This document shows positions 26,463 through 34,404 of a stretch of DNA of 35,710 bases, piece after piece. Origin of the DNA: Alphaproteobacteria bacterium (GTDB lineage: Bacteria > Pseudomonadota > Alphaproteobacteria > JAEULC01); contig JADLEG010000279.1 of assembly GCA_020846275.1 (NCBI GenBank), forward strand, positions 1-35,710. The letters run 5' to 3'. The notes beneath the pieces were generated by a model that saw only the letters and a list, made by a program, of their open reading frames with translations, was not told where the DNA came from and did no database searches. Numbering within the stretch: position 1 is the stretch's first letter; every line of letters begins with the position of its first letter. Position numbers and translations under genes: made by a program.

Positions 26463-27245
26463 ATGCCGATCCTGCGCAAATCGCTTCCGGCCCTTGCCCG
26501 CCTCTGGTGCATCGCCTGCATCCCGCTCCTGGCTCTTCTGGCCGGGTCGCCGGCCCAGGCGCAGAAGACCGCCGTCGACATCGAGCTGGTGCTGGCGATC
26601 GACGTGTCCGGCAGCGTCGATCCGTTCGAGGCGCGCATGCAGCGCGACGGCTACTACGCCGCGCTGACCAGCCCCAAGGTGATCCGCGCCATCGAATCGG
26701 GCGTGCTGGGCCGCATCGGCGTCATCTACATGGAATGGGCCGGCGCGCATTACCAGCGCACGGTGATCGACTGGACCCTGATCAACAATGCCGACTCGGC
26801 CAGGCAGTTCATCGCGCGCCTGGCCGACGTGCCGCCGACCAGCCAGCGCTGGACCTCGATCAGCGGCGCCATGGACTACGCCATGACGCTGTTCGCGCAG
26901 AGCCCGTTCGAGGGCACGCGCCGGGTGATCGACATCTCCGGCGACGGGTCGAACAACAACGGCCGCCCGATCCGCGAGGCGCGCGAAGACGTGCTGAAGG
27001 CGGGCGTCATCGTCAACGGCCTGCCGATCATCAACGACCGGCCGACCATGTGGGGCGGCGCGCCCGAGGTGTTTCTCGACAAGTACTACGAGGAGAACGT
27101 GATCGGCGGCCCGGGCTCGTTCATGATCGTCGCCGACGGGTTCGAGAAGTTCGCCGACGCGATCCTGACCAAGCTGATCATGGAGATCGCCGGCACGCCG
27201 CCCGGCGGGCCCACCCGCTACGCGGCCCGCCGCGCCGACGAATAG
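26463..27245 (+). CDS. DUF1194 protein, secreted von Willebrand A-like domain
   Basis: A 260-residue protein. A signal peptide (LARLWCIACIPLLALLAGSPAQAQ) leads into a von Willebrand A-type fold with the metal-ion site DVSGS (Asp47, Ser49, Ser51) in ELVLAIDVSGSVDP, a threonine-side loop WTSISGAMDYA and VIDISGDGSNNNGRP. I recognise this as DUF1194, common in Alphaproteobacteria; its role is unknown. Such domains usually mediate metal-dependent protein contacts, here in the periplasm. ATG 26463 leads directly into the signal; GTG 26454 would add three residues. The DUF993 gene follows after 15 bases, so the two may be co-transcribed. Confidence 0.85.
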   Translation: MPILRKSLPALARLWCIACIPLLALLAGSPAQAQKTAVDIELVLAIDVSGSVDPFEARMQRDGYYAALTSPKVIRAIESGVLGRIGVIYMEWAGAHYQRTVIDWTLINNADSARQFIARLADVPPTSQRWTSISGAMDYAMTLFAQSPFEGTRRVIDISGDGSNNNGRPIREAREDVLKAGVIVNGLPIINDRPTMWGGAPEVFLDKYYEENVIGGPGSFMIVADGFEKFADAILTKLIMEIAGTPPGGPTRYAARRADE

Positions 27246-27260
27246 GAGATGACCTGAGCC

Positions 27261-28436
27261 ATGCCGACATTGGATCTGCCGGTCGCCGGCGGAAAGCTCG
27301 CGCGTTACACCACGCGCCCCCCGCGTGCCTTCCCCAAGGCCGATCGCGCCTTCAACCGCATCGCCATCGGCGCGGCGCATGTCGTGGCCGATCCGCTGGC
27401 CGACATCGACCCGTGGATCGGCCCGTTGGTCCCCGGCGCCATCGACTGGGACAAGACCGTCGCCTACCGCAAGCACCTGTGGAAGCTGGGGCTGGGCGTG
27501 GCCGAGGCGATGGACACGGCGCAGCGCGGCATGGGGCTCGACTGGGCCATGTCGCTCGAGCTGATCCGCCGCGCGCTCGACGCGGCCAAGGACGTGCCGG
27601 GCGCCGGCATCGCCTGCGGCGCCGGCACCGACCACCTGGCGCCGGGGCCGGGGATCACGATCGACCAGGTCATCGCCGCCTACGAGGAGCAGTGCGGCGC
27701 GATCGAGAAGCTGGGCGGGCGCATCATCCTGATGGCCAGCCGCGCGCTGGCGGCGGCGGCCAAGTCGCCCGACGACTACCACCGCGTCTACGACCGCATC
27801 CTGGGCGGCTTGAAGCAGCCGGCGATCCTGCACTGGCTGGGCGAGATGTTCGATCCCGCGCTCGAGGGCTACTGGGGCCACAAGGACCATTTCAAGGCGA
27901 TGGACGTGTGCCTGTCGGTGATCCGGGACAACGCCGCCAAGGTCGACGGGGTGAAGGTCTCGCTGCTCGACAAGGACAAGGAGATCGTCATGCGCCGCCG
28001 CCTGCCCAAGGGCGTGCGGATGTATACCGGCGACGACTTCAACTACGCCGAGCTGATCGACGGCGACAGCGAGGGCTATTCCGACGCGCTGCTGGGCATC
28101 TTCGACGCCATCGCCCCCGCCGCGTCCGCCGCGCTCGGGCGCCTCGCGGCCGGCGACAAGGCGGGGTTCCACGACATCCTCAAGCCGACCGTCCCGCTGT
28201 CGCGCCACATCTTCAAGGCGCCCACGCGCTTCTACAAGACGGGTGTGGTGTTCATGGCCTATCTCAACGGCCACCAGGACCACTTCGTCATGGTCGGCGG
28301 CCAGCAGAGCGCGCGCTCGATCCTGCATTTGGCCGAGCTGTTCCGCCTGGCCGACCAGGCGGGCTTGCTCGCCGACCCCGACCTCGCCATCGCGCGGATG
28401 CGCTCGGTGCTGGCGACGCAGGGGGTGCTGAACTGA
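27261..28436 (+). CDS. DUF993 family protein (dihydrodipicolinate synthase-like TIM barrel)
   Basis: A 391-residue protein that I recognise as DUF993, a branch of the dihydrodipicolinate synthase/aldolase TIM-barrel group. Sections such as DPWIGPLVPGAIDWDKTVAYRKHLW, IACGAGTDHLAPGPGITIDQVIAAYEEQ, RIILMASRALAAAAKSPDDYHRVYDRIL, and AYLNGHQDHFVMVGGQQSARS are spread through the protein. A lysine for Schiff-base chemistry is possible (for example in DGVKVSLLDKDKE) but I cannot assign it. Members often sit with sugar or inositol catabolism genes; here the neighbour is DUF1194, which gives no clear hint. The ribosome site AGGAG lies 13 nt before the ATG. Confidence 0.82.
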   Translation: MPTLDLPVAGGKLARYTTRPPRAFPKADRAFNRIAIGAAHVVADPLADIDPWIGPLVPGAIDWDKTVAYRKHLWKLGLGVAEAMDTAQRGMGLDWAMSLELIRRALDAAKDVPGAGIACGAGTDHLAPGPGITIDQVIAAYEEQCGAIEKLGGRIILMASRALAAAAKSPDDYHRVYDRILGGLKQPAILHWLGEMFDPALEGYWGHKDHFKAMDVCLSVIRDNAAKVDGVKVSLLDKDKEIVMRRRLPKGVRMYTGDDFNYAELIDGDSEGYSDALLGIFDAIAPAASAALGRLAAGDKAGFHDILKPTVPLSRHIFKAPTRFYKTGVVFMAYLNGHQDHFVMVGGQQSARSILHLAELFRLADQAGLLADPDLAIARMRSVLATQGVLN

Positions 28437-28447
28437 GGGCGCGCCTG

Positions 28448-28560
28448 TCACCCTTCGAGACGGAGGCTTCGCCTCCTCCTCAGGGTGAGGTCTGTTTTTG
28501 TGTGGCCTTGCAATAGCACCTCATCCTGAGGAGGCCGCAGAGCGGCCGTCTCGAAGGATG
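28448..28560. repeat. REP-like palindrome pair, set 5, between convergent genes
   Basis: Forward unit 28448-28488 (TCACCCTTCGAGACG ... CTCAGGGTGA, inner GGAGGC-TTC-GCCTCC) and reversed unit 28522-28560 (CATCCTGAGGAGG ... CTCGAAGGATG, inner GGCCGC-AGA-GCGGCC) fill the gap between the ends of the DUF993 gene and tsaD. In the forward unit the T of CATCCT is changed to C and the pairing base A is changed to G, which keeps the stem paired, as in set 1. Confidence 0.88.
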
Positions 28561-28571
28561 ACAGACGCCAA

Positions 28572-29603
28572 CTACCCCGCCCGCATCTCCTCCAAGGGCC
28601 AGCGCGGGCGCGGGGCGAAGGCCAGGTCATCGACAAGCCCCAGGCGCAGGCGTTCGATCCCGGCCCAGGCGATCATCGCGGCATTGTCGGTGCAGAGCGC
28701 GGGCGGCGGGGCGACGAAGCGAAACCCTCCCCGCGTGCAGGCGGCGGCGAGCCGCTCGCGCAGGAACTTGTTCGACGCCACGCCGCCCGAGATCACGAAC
28801 GGCGCCGGCGCGCCGTGCTCGGCGACGAAGCGGGCCATGGCGCGATGGGCCCGGTCTTCCAGCACCTCGGCGACGGCGGCCTGGAACGAGGCGGCGACGT
28901 CGCTGCGCTCGCGCTCGGAAAGTTCGGCGGGCAAGCCCGCGACGGCGTGGCGCACGGCGGTCTTGAGGCCGGAGAACGAGAAGTCGCAGTCCGGCCGCCC
29001 CTTCATCGGGCGTGGAAAGGCGAAGCGCCGGGGGTCGCCGCGCAACGCGCTGCGTTCGACCGCCGGGCCGCCGGGGTAGTCGAGCCCGATCAGCTTGGCC
29101 ACCTTGTCGAAGGCCTCGCCGACCGCGTCGTCCACGGTGGTGCCGTAGCGGCGATAGCGCCCCACGCCCTCCACGGCGACGAGCTGGCAATGCCCGCCCG
29201 ACACCAGCAGCAGCAGGTAGGGGAAGGCTAGGTCGTCGGTCAGCCGCGCGGTCAGCGCATGCGCCTCCAGGTGATTGACGGCCAGGAAGGGCTTGTCGAG
29301 CGCCGCCGCGATCGCCTTGGCCGTCATCATGCCGACGATCACGCCGCCGATCAGGCCCGGCCCGCCGGTGGCGGCGATGCCCGCGAGGTCGCGGAAATCG
29401 ACGCCCGCCTCGCGCATCGCCTGGCGCACCAGCCCGTCGAGATGCTCGAGATGCGCGCGGGCGGCGATCTCCGGCACCACCCCGCCATGCGGCGTGTGCT
29501 CGTCGAGCTGCGACAGCACGACGTTCGCGCGGATGCGGCGCTCCGCGTCCACCACGGCGGCGGCGGTCTCGTCGCAGCTCGTCTCGATGCCCAGCACGAT
29601 CAT
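28572..29603 (-). CDS. tsaD: tRNA N6-adenosine threonylcarbamoyltransferase TsaD
   Basis: A 343-residue protein of normal TsaD length. It transfers threonylcarbamoyl from TC-AMP to A37 of ANN-reading tRNAs, working with TsaB and TsaE. It begins [17 protein letters not shown]. The metal histidines are in NHLEAH (around residues 110-115). [42 protein letters not shown] and [17 protein letters not shown] complete the ASKHA fold. ATG 29603 starts right at the conserved N-terminus; the frame upstream is antisense to hemC and not coding. It is divergent from hemC with a 60-base gap, an arrangement common in Alphaproteobacteria. Confidence 0.97.
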   Translation of the reverse strand: MIVLGIETSCDETAAAVVDAERRIRANVVLSQLDEHTPHGGVVPEIAARAHLEHLDGLVRQAMREAGVDFRDLAGIAATGGPGLIGGVIVGMMTAKAIAAALDKPFLAVNHLEAHALTARLTDDLAFPYLLLLVSGGHCQLVAVEGVGRYRRYGTTVDDAVGEAFDKVAKLIGLDYPGGPAVERSALRGDPRRFAFPRPMKGRPDCDFSFSGLKTAVRHAVAGLPAELSERERSDVAASFQAAVAEVLEDRAHRAMARFVAEHGAPAPFVISGGVASNKFLRERLAAACTRGGFRFVAPPPALCTDNAAMIAWAGIERLRLGLVDDLAFAPRPRWPLEEMRAG

Positions 29604-29636
29604 CGGTCGATCATAGCAAACGCGGCCATGGTCCTG

Positions 29637-29650
29637 CCCGGATTTCCGGG
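29637..29650. promoter_or_regulatory. Palindrome in the tsaD-hemC divergent gap
   Basis: CCCGGA-TT-TCCGGG is a perfect inverted repeat in the 60-base gap between the two divergent start codons. It could be an operator or only reflect GC-rich composition. No convincing promoter boxes were placed around it. Confidence 0.3.
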
Positions 29651-29663
29651 GTAAACACAGCCC

Positions 29664-30587
29664 ATGACGCAAATCCCGCCCGTCCTGCGTATCGGCACGC
29701 GCGGCAGCCCCCTGGCGCTCATCCAGGCCGGGCTGGTGCGCGACGCGCTGGCGATGGCGCATCCCGCGCTGGCCGCGCCCGAGGCGATCGCGATCGAGGT
29801 GATCCGCACGACCGGCGACAAGGTGCAGGACCGGCCTTTGTCCGAGATCGGCGGCAAGGGCCTGTTCACCAAGGAGATCGAGGAGGCGCTGCTCGCGGGC
29901 CGCATCGACCTTGCGGTGCATTCGGCCAAGGACATGCCCACGGTGCTGCCCGATGGGCTGTGGCTTTCCGCCATGCTGCCGCGCGAGGATCCGCGCGACG
30001 TGCTGTTCACCCGCACGGGCGGGAACCTGGCGTCGCTGCCGAAGGGCGCGCGGCTGGGCACGGCCAGCCTCAGGCGCCAGGCGCAGCTGCTCAACCGCCG
30101 GCCCGACCTGGTGCCGGGCAACCTGCGCGGCAATGTCGAGACGCGGCTGCGCAAGCTCGCCGAGGGCCAGGTCGACGCCACGGTGCTGGCGCTGGCGGGG
30201 CTGAAGCGCCTGGGGCGCGGCGATGCCGGCGGCGTGGTGCTGTCGGTCAAGGAGATGCTGCCGGCGCCGGCCCAGGGCGCGATCTGCATCGAATCGCGCG
30301 TCGGCGACGACCGGGTCAATGCGCTGCTGGCCGCGATCGACCACGAGGACACCTCGCGCGCCGTCGCGGCCGAACGGGCGCTGCTCAAGGCGCTCGACGG
30401 CTCCTGCCGCACGCCGATCGCCGGGCTGGCGCTGCTCGACCGCCAGGGCGGGCTGACGCTCGATGCGCTGGTCGCCGCCAACGACGGCACGAAGCTGTGG
30501 CGGATCGAACGCCGCGGCGACGAGGCGGACGCCGAACGCCTGGGCAGCGATGCCGGCGAGGAGCTGCGCCGGCTCGCGGGCTGGTAG
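29664..30587 (+). CDS. hemC: Porphobilinogen deaminase (hydroxymethylbilane synthase)
   Basis: A 307-residue enzyme that joins four porphobilinogens into hydroxymethylbilane for heme, siroheme and corrinoids. It shows [44 protein letters not shown] (with the active-site Asp/Arg/Lys cluster), [25 protein letters not shown] and [12 protein letters not shown]. The dipyrromethane-cofactor cysteine is Cys248 in [10 protein letters not shown]. It has the usual length. hemD follows on the same strand after 17 bases. The ATG has no strong ribosome site. Confidence 0.97.
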   Translation: MTQIPPVLRIGTRGSPLALIQAGLVRDALAMAHPALAAPEAIAIEVIRTTGDKVQDRPLSEIGGKGLFTKEIEEALLAGRIDLAVHSAKDMPTVLPDGLWLSAMLPREDPRDVLFTRTGGNLASLPKGARLGTASLRRQAQLLNRRPDLVPGNLRGNVETRLRKLAEGQVDATVLALAGLKRLGRGDAGGVVLSVKEMLPAPAQGAICIESRVGDDRVNALLAAIDHEDTSRAVAAERALLKALDGSCRTPIAGLALLDRQGGLTLDALVAANDGTKLWRIERRGDEADAERLGSDAGEELRRLAGW

Positions 30588-30604
30588 CGGTCGGGCCGGT
30601 CGGC

Positions 30605-32839
30605 GTGACGGCGGCGCGACCCCTGATCCTCGTCACCCGTCCCGCGGAAGAGGCCGAACGCACGGCCGCGGCGCTGGCGGCGCGGGGATACGACGCGCTG
30701 GCCGAACCGCTGCTGTCGATCGAACCGCTGCCCGACGGAAGCCAGGTGCTGGGCGACCTCGCGGGCGTATCGGCGCTGCTGTTCACCAGCGTGAACGGCG
30801 TACGCGCCTTTGCGACGGCTTGTCCGCGGCGCGACCTGGCCGTCTACGCGGTCGGGCCGACGACGGCCGCCGCCGCTCGCGAAGCCGGCTTCAGCGACGT
30901 GGCGGTCGCCGGCGGGGATGTCGAGGCGCTGGCGCGTCTAATCGTCGCGGAGCGCCGGCCGCAGCAGGGCCGGTTGCTGCACGCTGCCGGCGAGGCGGTG
31001 GCCGGCGACCTGGCTGGTCGGCTGGAAGCCGCCGGGTATGACGTTCGCCGTGTGGCGCTGTACCGGGCGCGGCTGGCCGAGGCGTTGTCGGCGCCGGCCA
31101 GGGATACACTCGCAAGCGGCCGTCTGAATGGCGCCTTGTTTTTTTCTCCCCGTACGGCGCGGACGTTTGTTACGCTGGTACGTACGGCCGGGCTGGAGGC
31201 GCATTGCCGCGAGGTCGTGGCGGCCTGTCTCAGCCCTGCCGTGGCCGATGCGATCGGCGACTTGCCCTGGCGCCAGGTAGTGGTGGCGGCAGCGCCGACC
31301 CTCGACGAAGCGATCACGGCCCTTGCGGCGGGCCTTCCGGCCGGCGGAACGACGGAGCGATCGACCATGGCAGACGAAAGCGACAAGACGTCCGATGCCC
31401 CGCCGTCGCCCGAGCCGACCATCGCGCTGCCCGCGTCCGACGTCATCGCGCGCTTCGGCGGCATCCGCCCCATGGCATCCAAGATGGGCATCTCCTTCAG
31501 CACGGTGCAGGGTTGGAAGGAGCGCAACCAGATCCCCGCCAACCGCCACCGCGAGATCCAGGCGCTTGCCGACAAGCTGGCCATCTCGCTGGCGCCCGGC
31601 GCCGCGCCGCCCGCGCCGTCGCCCGAGGCCGCCGCGGCGCCGGACCCCGTGGGCTCGCTGCCCGACGATCCGCCGCCTCCGCCGCCCCTTCCGCCGCCGC
31701 CGCGAGCATCAGCCATGAACAACGACACGCCGCCGCCGATACCGCCTCGGTTGCCGCCGCAGGAGCCGCCCGCCGTCCGAGGCGGGCTTGGTATCGCCGG
31801 CGCGGCGCTGGTCAGCATCGTCGTCGTCGCCCTGGCGCTGGCCGGCGCCTATGTCGCGCGCCCCTACTGGCAGGGCGCGACCGTCGCGTCGGGACCGGCG
31901 GACACCGGCGAACTGGCGCAGCGCCTGGCGAAGCTGGAAAAGGATGTCGCCGCGCGGCCCGCGCCGTCGGCAGCCGCGCCCGATCCCAAGCTGGCGCAGG
32001 ACCTGGCGGCGCTGGCCAAGAAGGCGGCCGATCTCGAGGCCGCGCTGTCCAAGCGCGCGGGCGATCTCGACGCGGCGCTGGCCTCCGCGCGCCGCGACGC
32101 AACGCAGGCGCAGACCGCCGCTGCCGATCAAGCCAAGGCGCTGGCGACGCGGCTCGAGGCGCTGGAGAAGGGCTTCGACCCCGAGGGCTTCGTCGCGCTG
32201 CGCAACGGGCTCAACGACCTCGGCGGCCGGATCGAGGCGCTCGGCAAGCGCATCGACCAGGCCGAGAAGGCCGCCTCGGCCGCGCGCGCGCAGGGCCTGG
32301 CCGATGCGGGGCTGGCGCTGGCCGCGGCGCAGCTCCGGCGTGCGGTCGACAACGGTCTTGGCTTCTCCGCCGAGCTCGCGGCATGCCGCGCGCTCGCGGG
32401 CGGCGATGCGAAGATCGCGGCGTCGCTCGATCCGCTCGCGCCGCTCTCCGCCGCCGGCGTCGCCACCCGCGCCACGTTGGTCGACGAGTATCCCGACGCG
32501 GCAGCCGCGATTTCGCGCGCCGCGCTCCAGCGCAGCGAGACCGGCTGGTTGCGCACGGTGATCGACCGGCTCGATTCGCTGGTGACGATCCGGCCCGTGG
32601 GCGCCGACGTGGCGGGCGAGACGCCGCGCGCCCGGGCCGCGCGCGCGGAAATCCTGCTCGCGCGCAACGACTTGGCGGGCGCGGTCAAGGCGCTCGGCGC
32701 TCTCGACGGCCGACCGGCCGACGCCGCCAAGCCCTGGCTTGACCGCGCGAAGGCGCGGCTGGCGGCCGAGGCGGCGCTGGCCGCGCTCGATGCCCAGGCG
32801 ATTGCCCATCTGGCGGCCAAGCCGGGCGCCGCGCCATGA
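30605..32839 (+). CDS. hemD: Uroporphyrinogen-III synthase fused in frame to HTH segment and mitofilin-like membrane protein
   Basis: One uninterrupted 744-codon frame starting at GTG 30605. Residues 1-250 are Hem[60 protein letters not shown]; it closes hydroxymethylbilane to uroporphyrinogen III. Residues 279-326 look like a small helix-turn-helix ([17 protein letters not shown], then [13 protein letters not shown]). A proline-rich linker leads to one transmembrane helix (about 395-417) and a long Ala/Lys/Glu-rich coiled coil with a mitofilin/HemX-like C-terminal part. In most relatives I know, HemD and the mitofilin-like protein are separate genes. Here no stop separates them, although ATG 31367 with GGAG 9 nt before it could start a second product. 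A base error that removed a stop is also possible. Confidence 0.8.
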   Translation: MTAARPLILVTRPAEEAERTAAALAARGYDALAEPLLSIEPLPDGSQVLGDLAGVSALLFTSVNGVRAFATACPRRDLAVYAVGPTTAAAAREAGFSDVAVAGGDVEALARLIVAERRPQQGRLLHAAGEAVAGDLAGRLEAAGYDVRRVALYRARLAEALSAPARDTLASGRLNGALFFSPRTARTFVTLVRTAGLEAHCREVVAACLSPAVADAIGDLPWRQVVVAAAPTLDEAITALAAGLPAGGTTERSTMADESDKTSDAPPSPEPTIALPASDVIARFGGIRPMASKMGISFSTVQGWKERNQIPANRHREIQALADKLAISLAPGAAPPAPSPEAAAAPDPVGSLPDDPPPPPPLPPPPRASAMNNDTPPPIPPRLPPQEPPAVRGGLGIAGAALVSIVVVALALAGAYVARPYWQGATVASGPADTGELAQRLAKLEKDVAARPAPSAAAPDPKLAQDLAALAKKAADLEAALSKRAGDLDAALASARRDATQAQTAAADQAKALATRLEALEKGFDPEGFVALRNGLNDLGGRIEALGKRIDQAEKAASAARAQGLADAGLALAAAQLRRAVDNGLGFSAELAACRALAGGDAKIAASLDPLAPLSAAGVATRATLVDEYPDAAAAISRAALQRSETGWLRTVIDRLDSLVTIRPVGADVAGETPRARAARAEILLARNDLAGAVKALGALDGRPADAAKPWLDRAKARLAAEAALAALDAQAIAHLAAKPGAAP
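31354..31369 (+). promoter_or_regulatory. Possible internal ribosome site and start inside the hemD fusion frame
   Basis: GGAG at 31354-31357 stands 9 nt before an in-frame ATG at 31367 that opens [10 protein letters not shown], exactly where HemD homology ends. It would produce a 490-residue HTH-membrane-coiled-coil protein without HemD. A further in-frame ATG at 31715 (MNNDTPPP) has no ribosome site. The start may be a relic of a once separate gene or still be used. Confidence 0.5.
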
Positions 32840-34284
32840 TCCGCGTCCTTCTGTTCCTGGTCTTCGCCGCGCTCGCGGCGTGGGGCGCGGTGTGGCTCAG
32901 CGACACGCCGGGCCGCGTCACGATCGTGTGGCTGGGTTATCGCATCGACACCTCGGCCGCGGTGCTGGCGATCCTGATCGTCGTGCTGACGGCTTCCGTC
33001 GCGCTCGCCTATCGGCTGTGGCGCTTCCTGCGGCGCGCCCCGGCGGAGTTCGTGGTGGCGCGCCAGCAGCGCCGGCGCGCGCGCGGCTACCAGGCCTTGA
33101 CCCAGGGCATGGTCGCGGTGGCGGCCGGCGATCCCGACGAGGCCCAGCGCAACGCGCGGCGCGCCGACGCGCTGCTCAACGATCCGCCGATCACGCTGCT
33201 GCTGTCGGCGCAGGCCGCGCAGTTGAACGGCGACGATGCGGCGGCGGCGCGCTTCTTCGCCCAGATGCTCGAGCGGCCCGAGACCGCGTTCCTCGGCGTG
33301 CGCGGACTCTTGCGTCAGGCGCTCGACCGCAACGACAAGGCCGAGGCGCTGCGGCTCGCGCTGCGCGCGCGCGAGCTGCGGCCCGACACGGCCTGGGTCC
33401 AATCCACGCTCCTGGACCTGCAGGCGACGGCGGGCCAGTGGGACCAGGCCGAAGCGACGCTGGGCCGCGTCGCCCGCATGAAGCTGATCGACGATGCCGC
33501 GGCCCGGCATCGCCGCGCGGCGATCCTGATCGAGCGCGCGCGCCTGGCGGAATCGGCCGGCAATCCCGAGGAGGCGCTGGCGCTGGCGCGCCGGGCCAAC
33601 GCCCAGGCCCCGGATTTCGTGCCGGCGGCGACCGCCGCGATCGCGCGGCTGGCGGCTGCCGGCAAGAACCGCAAGGCGATCCGCGTCGCGACCGACGCCT
33701 GGGCCACGTCGCCGCATCGCGACATCGCGGCGGCCTACCTCGGCGCGTTCGCCGATACCGACGCGCTGCAGCGCCTCAGGCATCTCGAACGCCTGGTCGC
33801 GGCCAGGCCGGACGATCCCGAGAGCCGCCTGACCCTGGCCGAGGCGGCGCTCGACGCGCGGCTGTGGGGCGAGGCGCGCCGGCACCTGGACCCGCTGGTC
33901 GCGGCCGAGCCGGGTGCTTCGGCGCGCGCCTGCCGCCTGATGGCCGAGATCGAAAAGGCCGAGAACTCGGATTCGGCGGCGGCCGAGCGCTGGCGCGCGC
34001 GCGCCGAGGCGGCCGGGCCGGATCCCACCTGGGTGTGCGAGAAATGCGGCGCGCAGTCCCAACGCTGGACCGCCATCTGCGGCCATTGCGGCGCCTTCGA
34101 CAGCATGAACTGGCGGGCGCCGACGCGGGTCGCCGTGCTGGCGCCGATGGCAGGCCCGGCCGGAGGCGCCGTGCCGGCCCTGCCCCCGGTTGCCGGCAGC
34201 CCGGGCACGGGCCTTACCATTCCGGCCGGTCCTGCGCCCGTCGCGCCGGCCCCGATTCCGGCCCCCGCCGGGGGCGGAACGTAG
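32836..34284 (+). CDS. hemY: HemY-like heme biosynthesis-associated TPR membrane protein with C-terminal zinc ribbon
   Basis: A 482-residue protein of the HemY (N-terminal) family, not protoporphyrinogen oxidase. Two transmembrane helices (about 1-21 and 39-62) frame the family loop SDTPGRVTIVWLGYRIDTS. Helical TPR-like repeats follow, for example GYQALTQGMVAVAAGDPDEA and VQSTLLDLQATAGQWDQAE. Near the end stands a metal-binding ribbon with Cys401-X2-Cys404 and Cys415-X2-Cys418 (WVCEKCGAQ ... AICGHCGAF), then a Pro/Ala/Gly-rich tail. The ribbon recalls those of LapB and RadA. It overlaps the hemD fusion stop by four bases (ATGA). It may organise heme-pathway enzymes at the membrane; the exact role is unknown. 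Confidence 0.9.
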   Translation: MIRVLLFLVFAALAAWGAVWLSDTPGRVTIVWLGYRIDTSAAVLAILIVVLTASVALAYRLWRFLRRAPAEFVVARQQRRRARGYQALTQGMVAVAAGDPDEAQRNARRADALLNDPPITLLLSAQAAQLNGDDAAAARFFAQMLERPETAFLGVRGLLRQALDRNDKAEALRLALRARELRPDTAWVQSTLLDLQATAGQWDQAEATLGRVARMKLIDDAAARHRRAAILIERARLAESAGNPEEALALARRANAQAPDFVPAATAAIARLAAAGKNRKAIRVATDAWATSPHRDIAAAYLGAFADTDALQRLRHLERLVAARPDDPESRLTLAEAALDARLWGEARRHLDPLVAAEPGASARACRLMAEIEKAENSDSAAAERWRARAEAAGPDPTWVCEKCGAQSQRWTAICGHCGAFDSMNWRAPTRVAVLAPMAGPAGGAVPALPPVAGSPGTGLTIPAGPAPVAPAPIPAPAGGGT

Positions 34285-34316
34285 TTCCTGGCCCTGCCGC
34301 CGGCCGCTGCCGGGAT

Positions 34317-34346
34317 TTGACCGGAGCGGGCCGGAGGCACTATTAT
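34317..34346 (+). promoter_or_regulatory. Probable promoter of the metalloprotease gene
   Basis: TTGACC (34317-34322) and TATTAT (34341-34346) are 18 bases apart in the 120-base gap after hemY. This is the most AT-rich stretch nearby (ACTATTATAAATCACGG). The GTG start is 58 bases downstream of the -10 box. Confidence 0.6.
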
Positions 34347-34404
34347 AAATCACGGAATCTCCAGCATTTATCGCGTTTTGTAGTCCCAGCGATGGGGTTG
34401 CCAG

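Noticed and set aside
26133..28451. A 772-codon minus-strand open frame
   Set aside because: It is antisense to the carboxylesterase, DUF1194 and DUF993 genes, which have clear families. Its product shows only His/Gln/Arg-rich shadow composition.
29604..30344. N-terminal extension of tsaD
   Set aside because: It is antisense to hemC, and TsaD proteins begin with the [12 protein letters not shown] motif right after ATG 29603.
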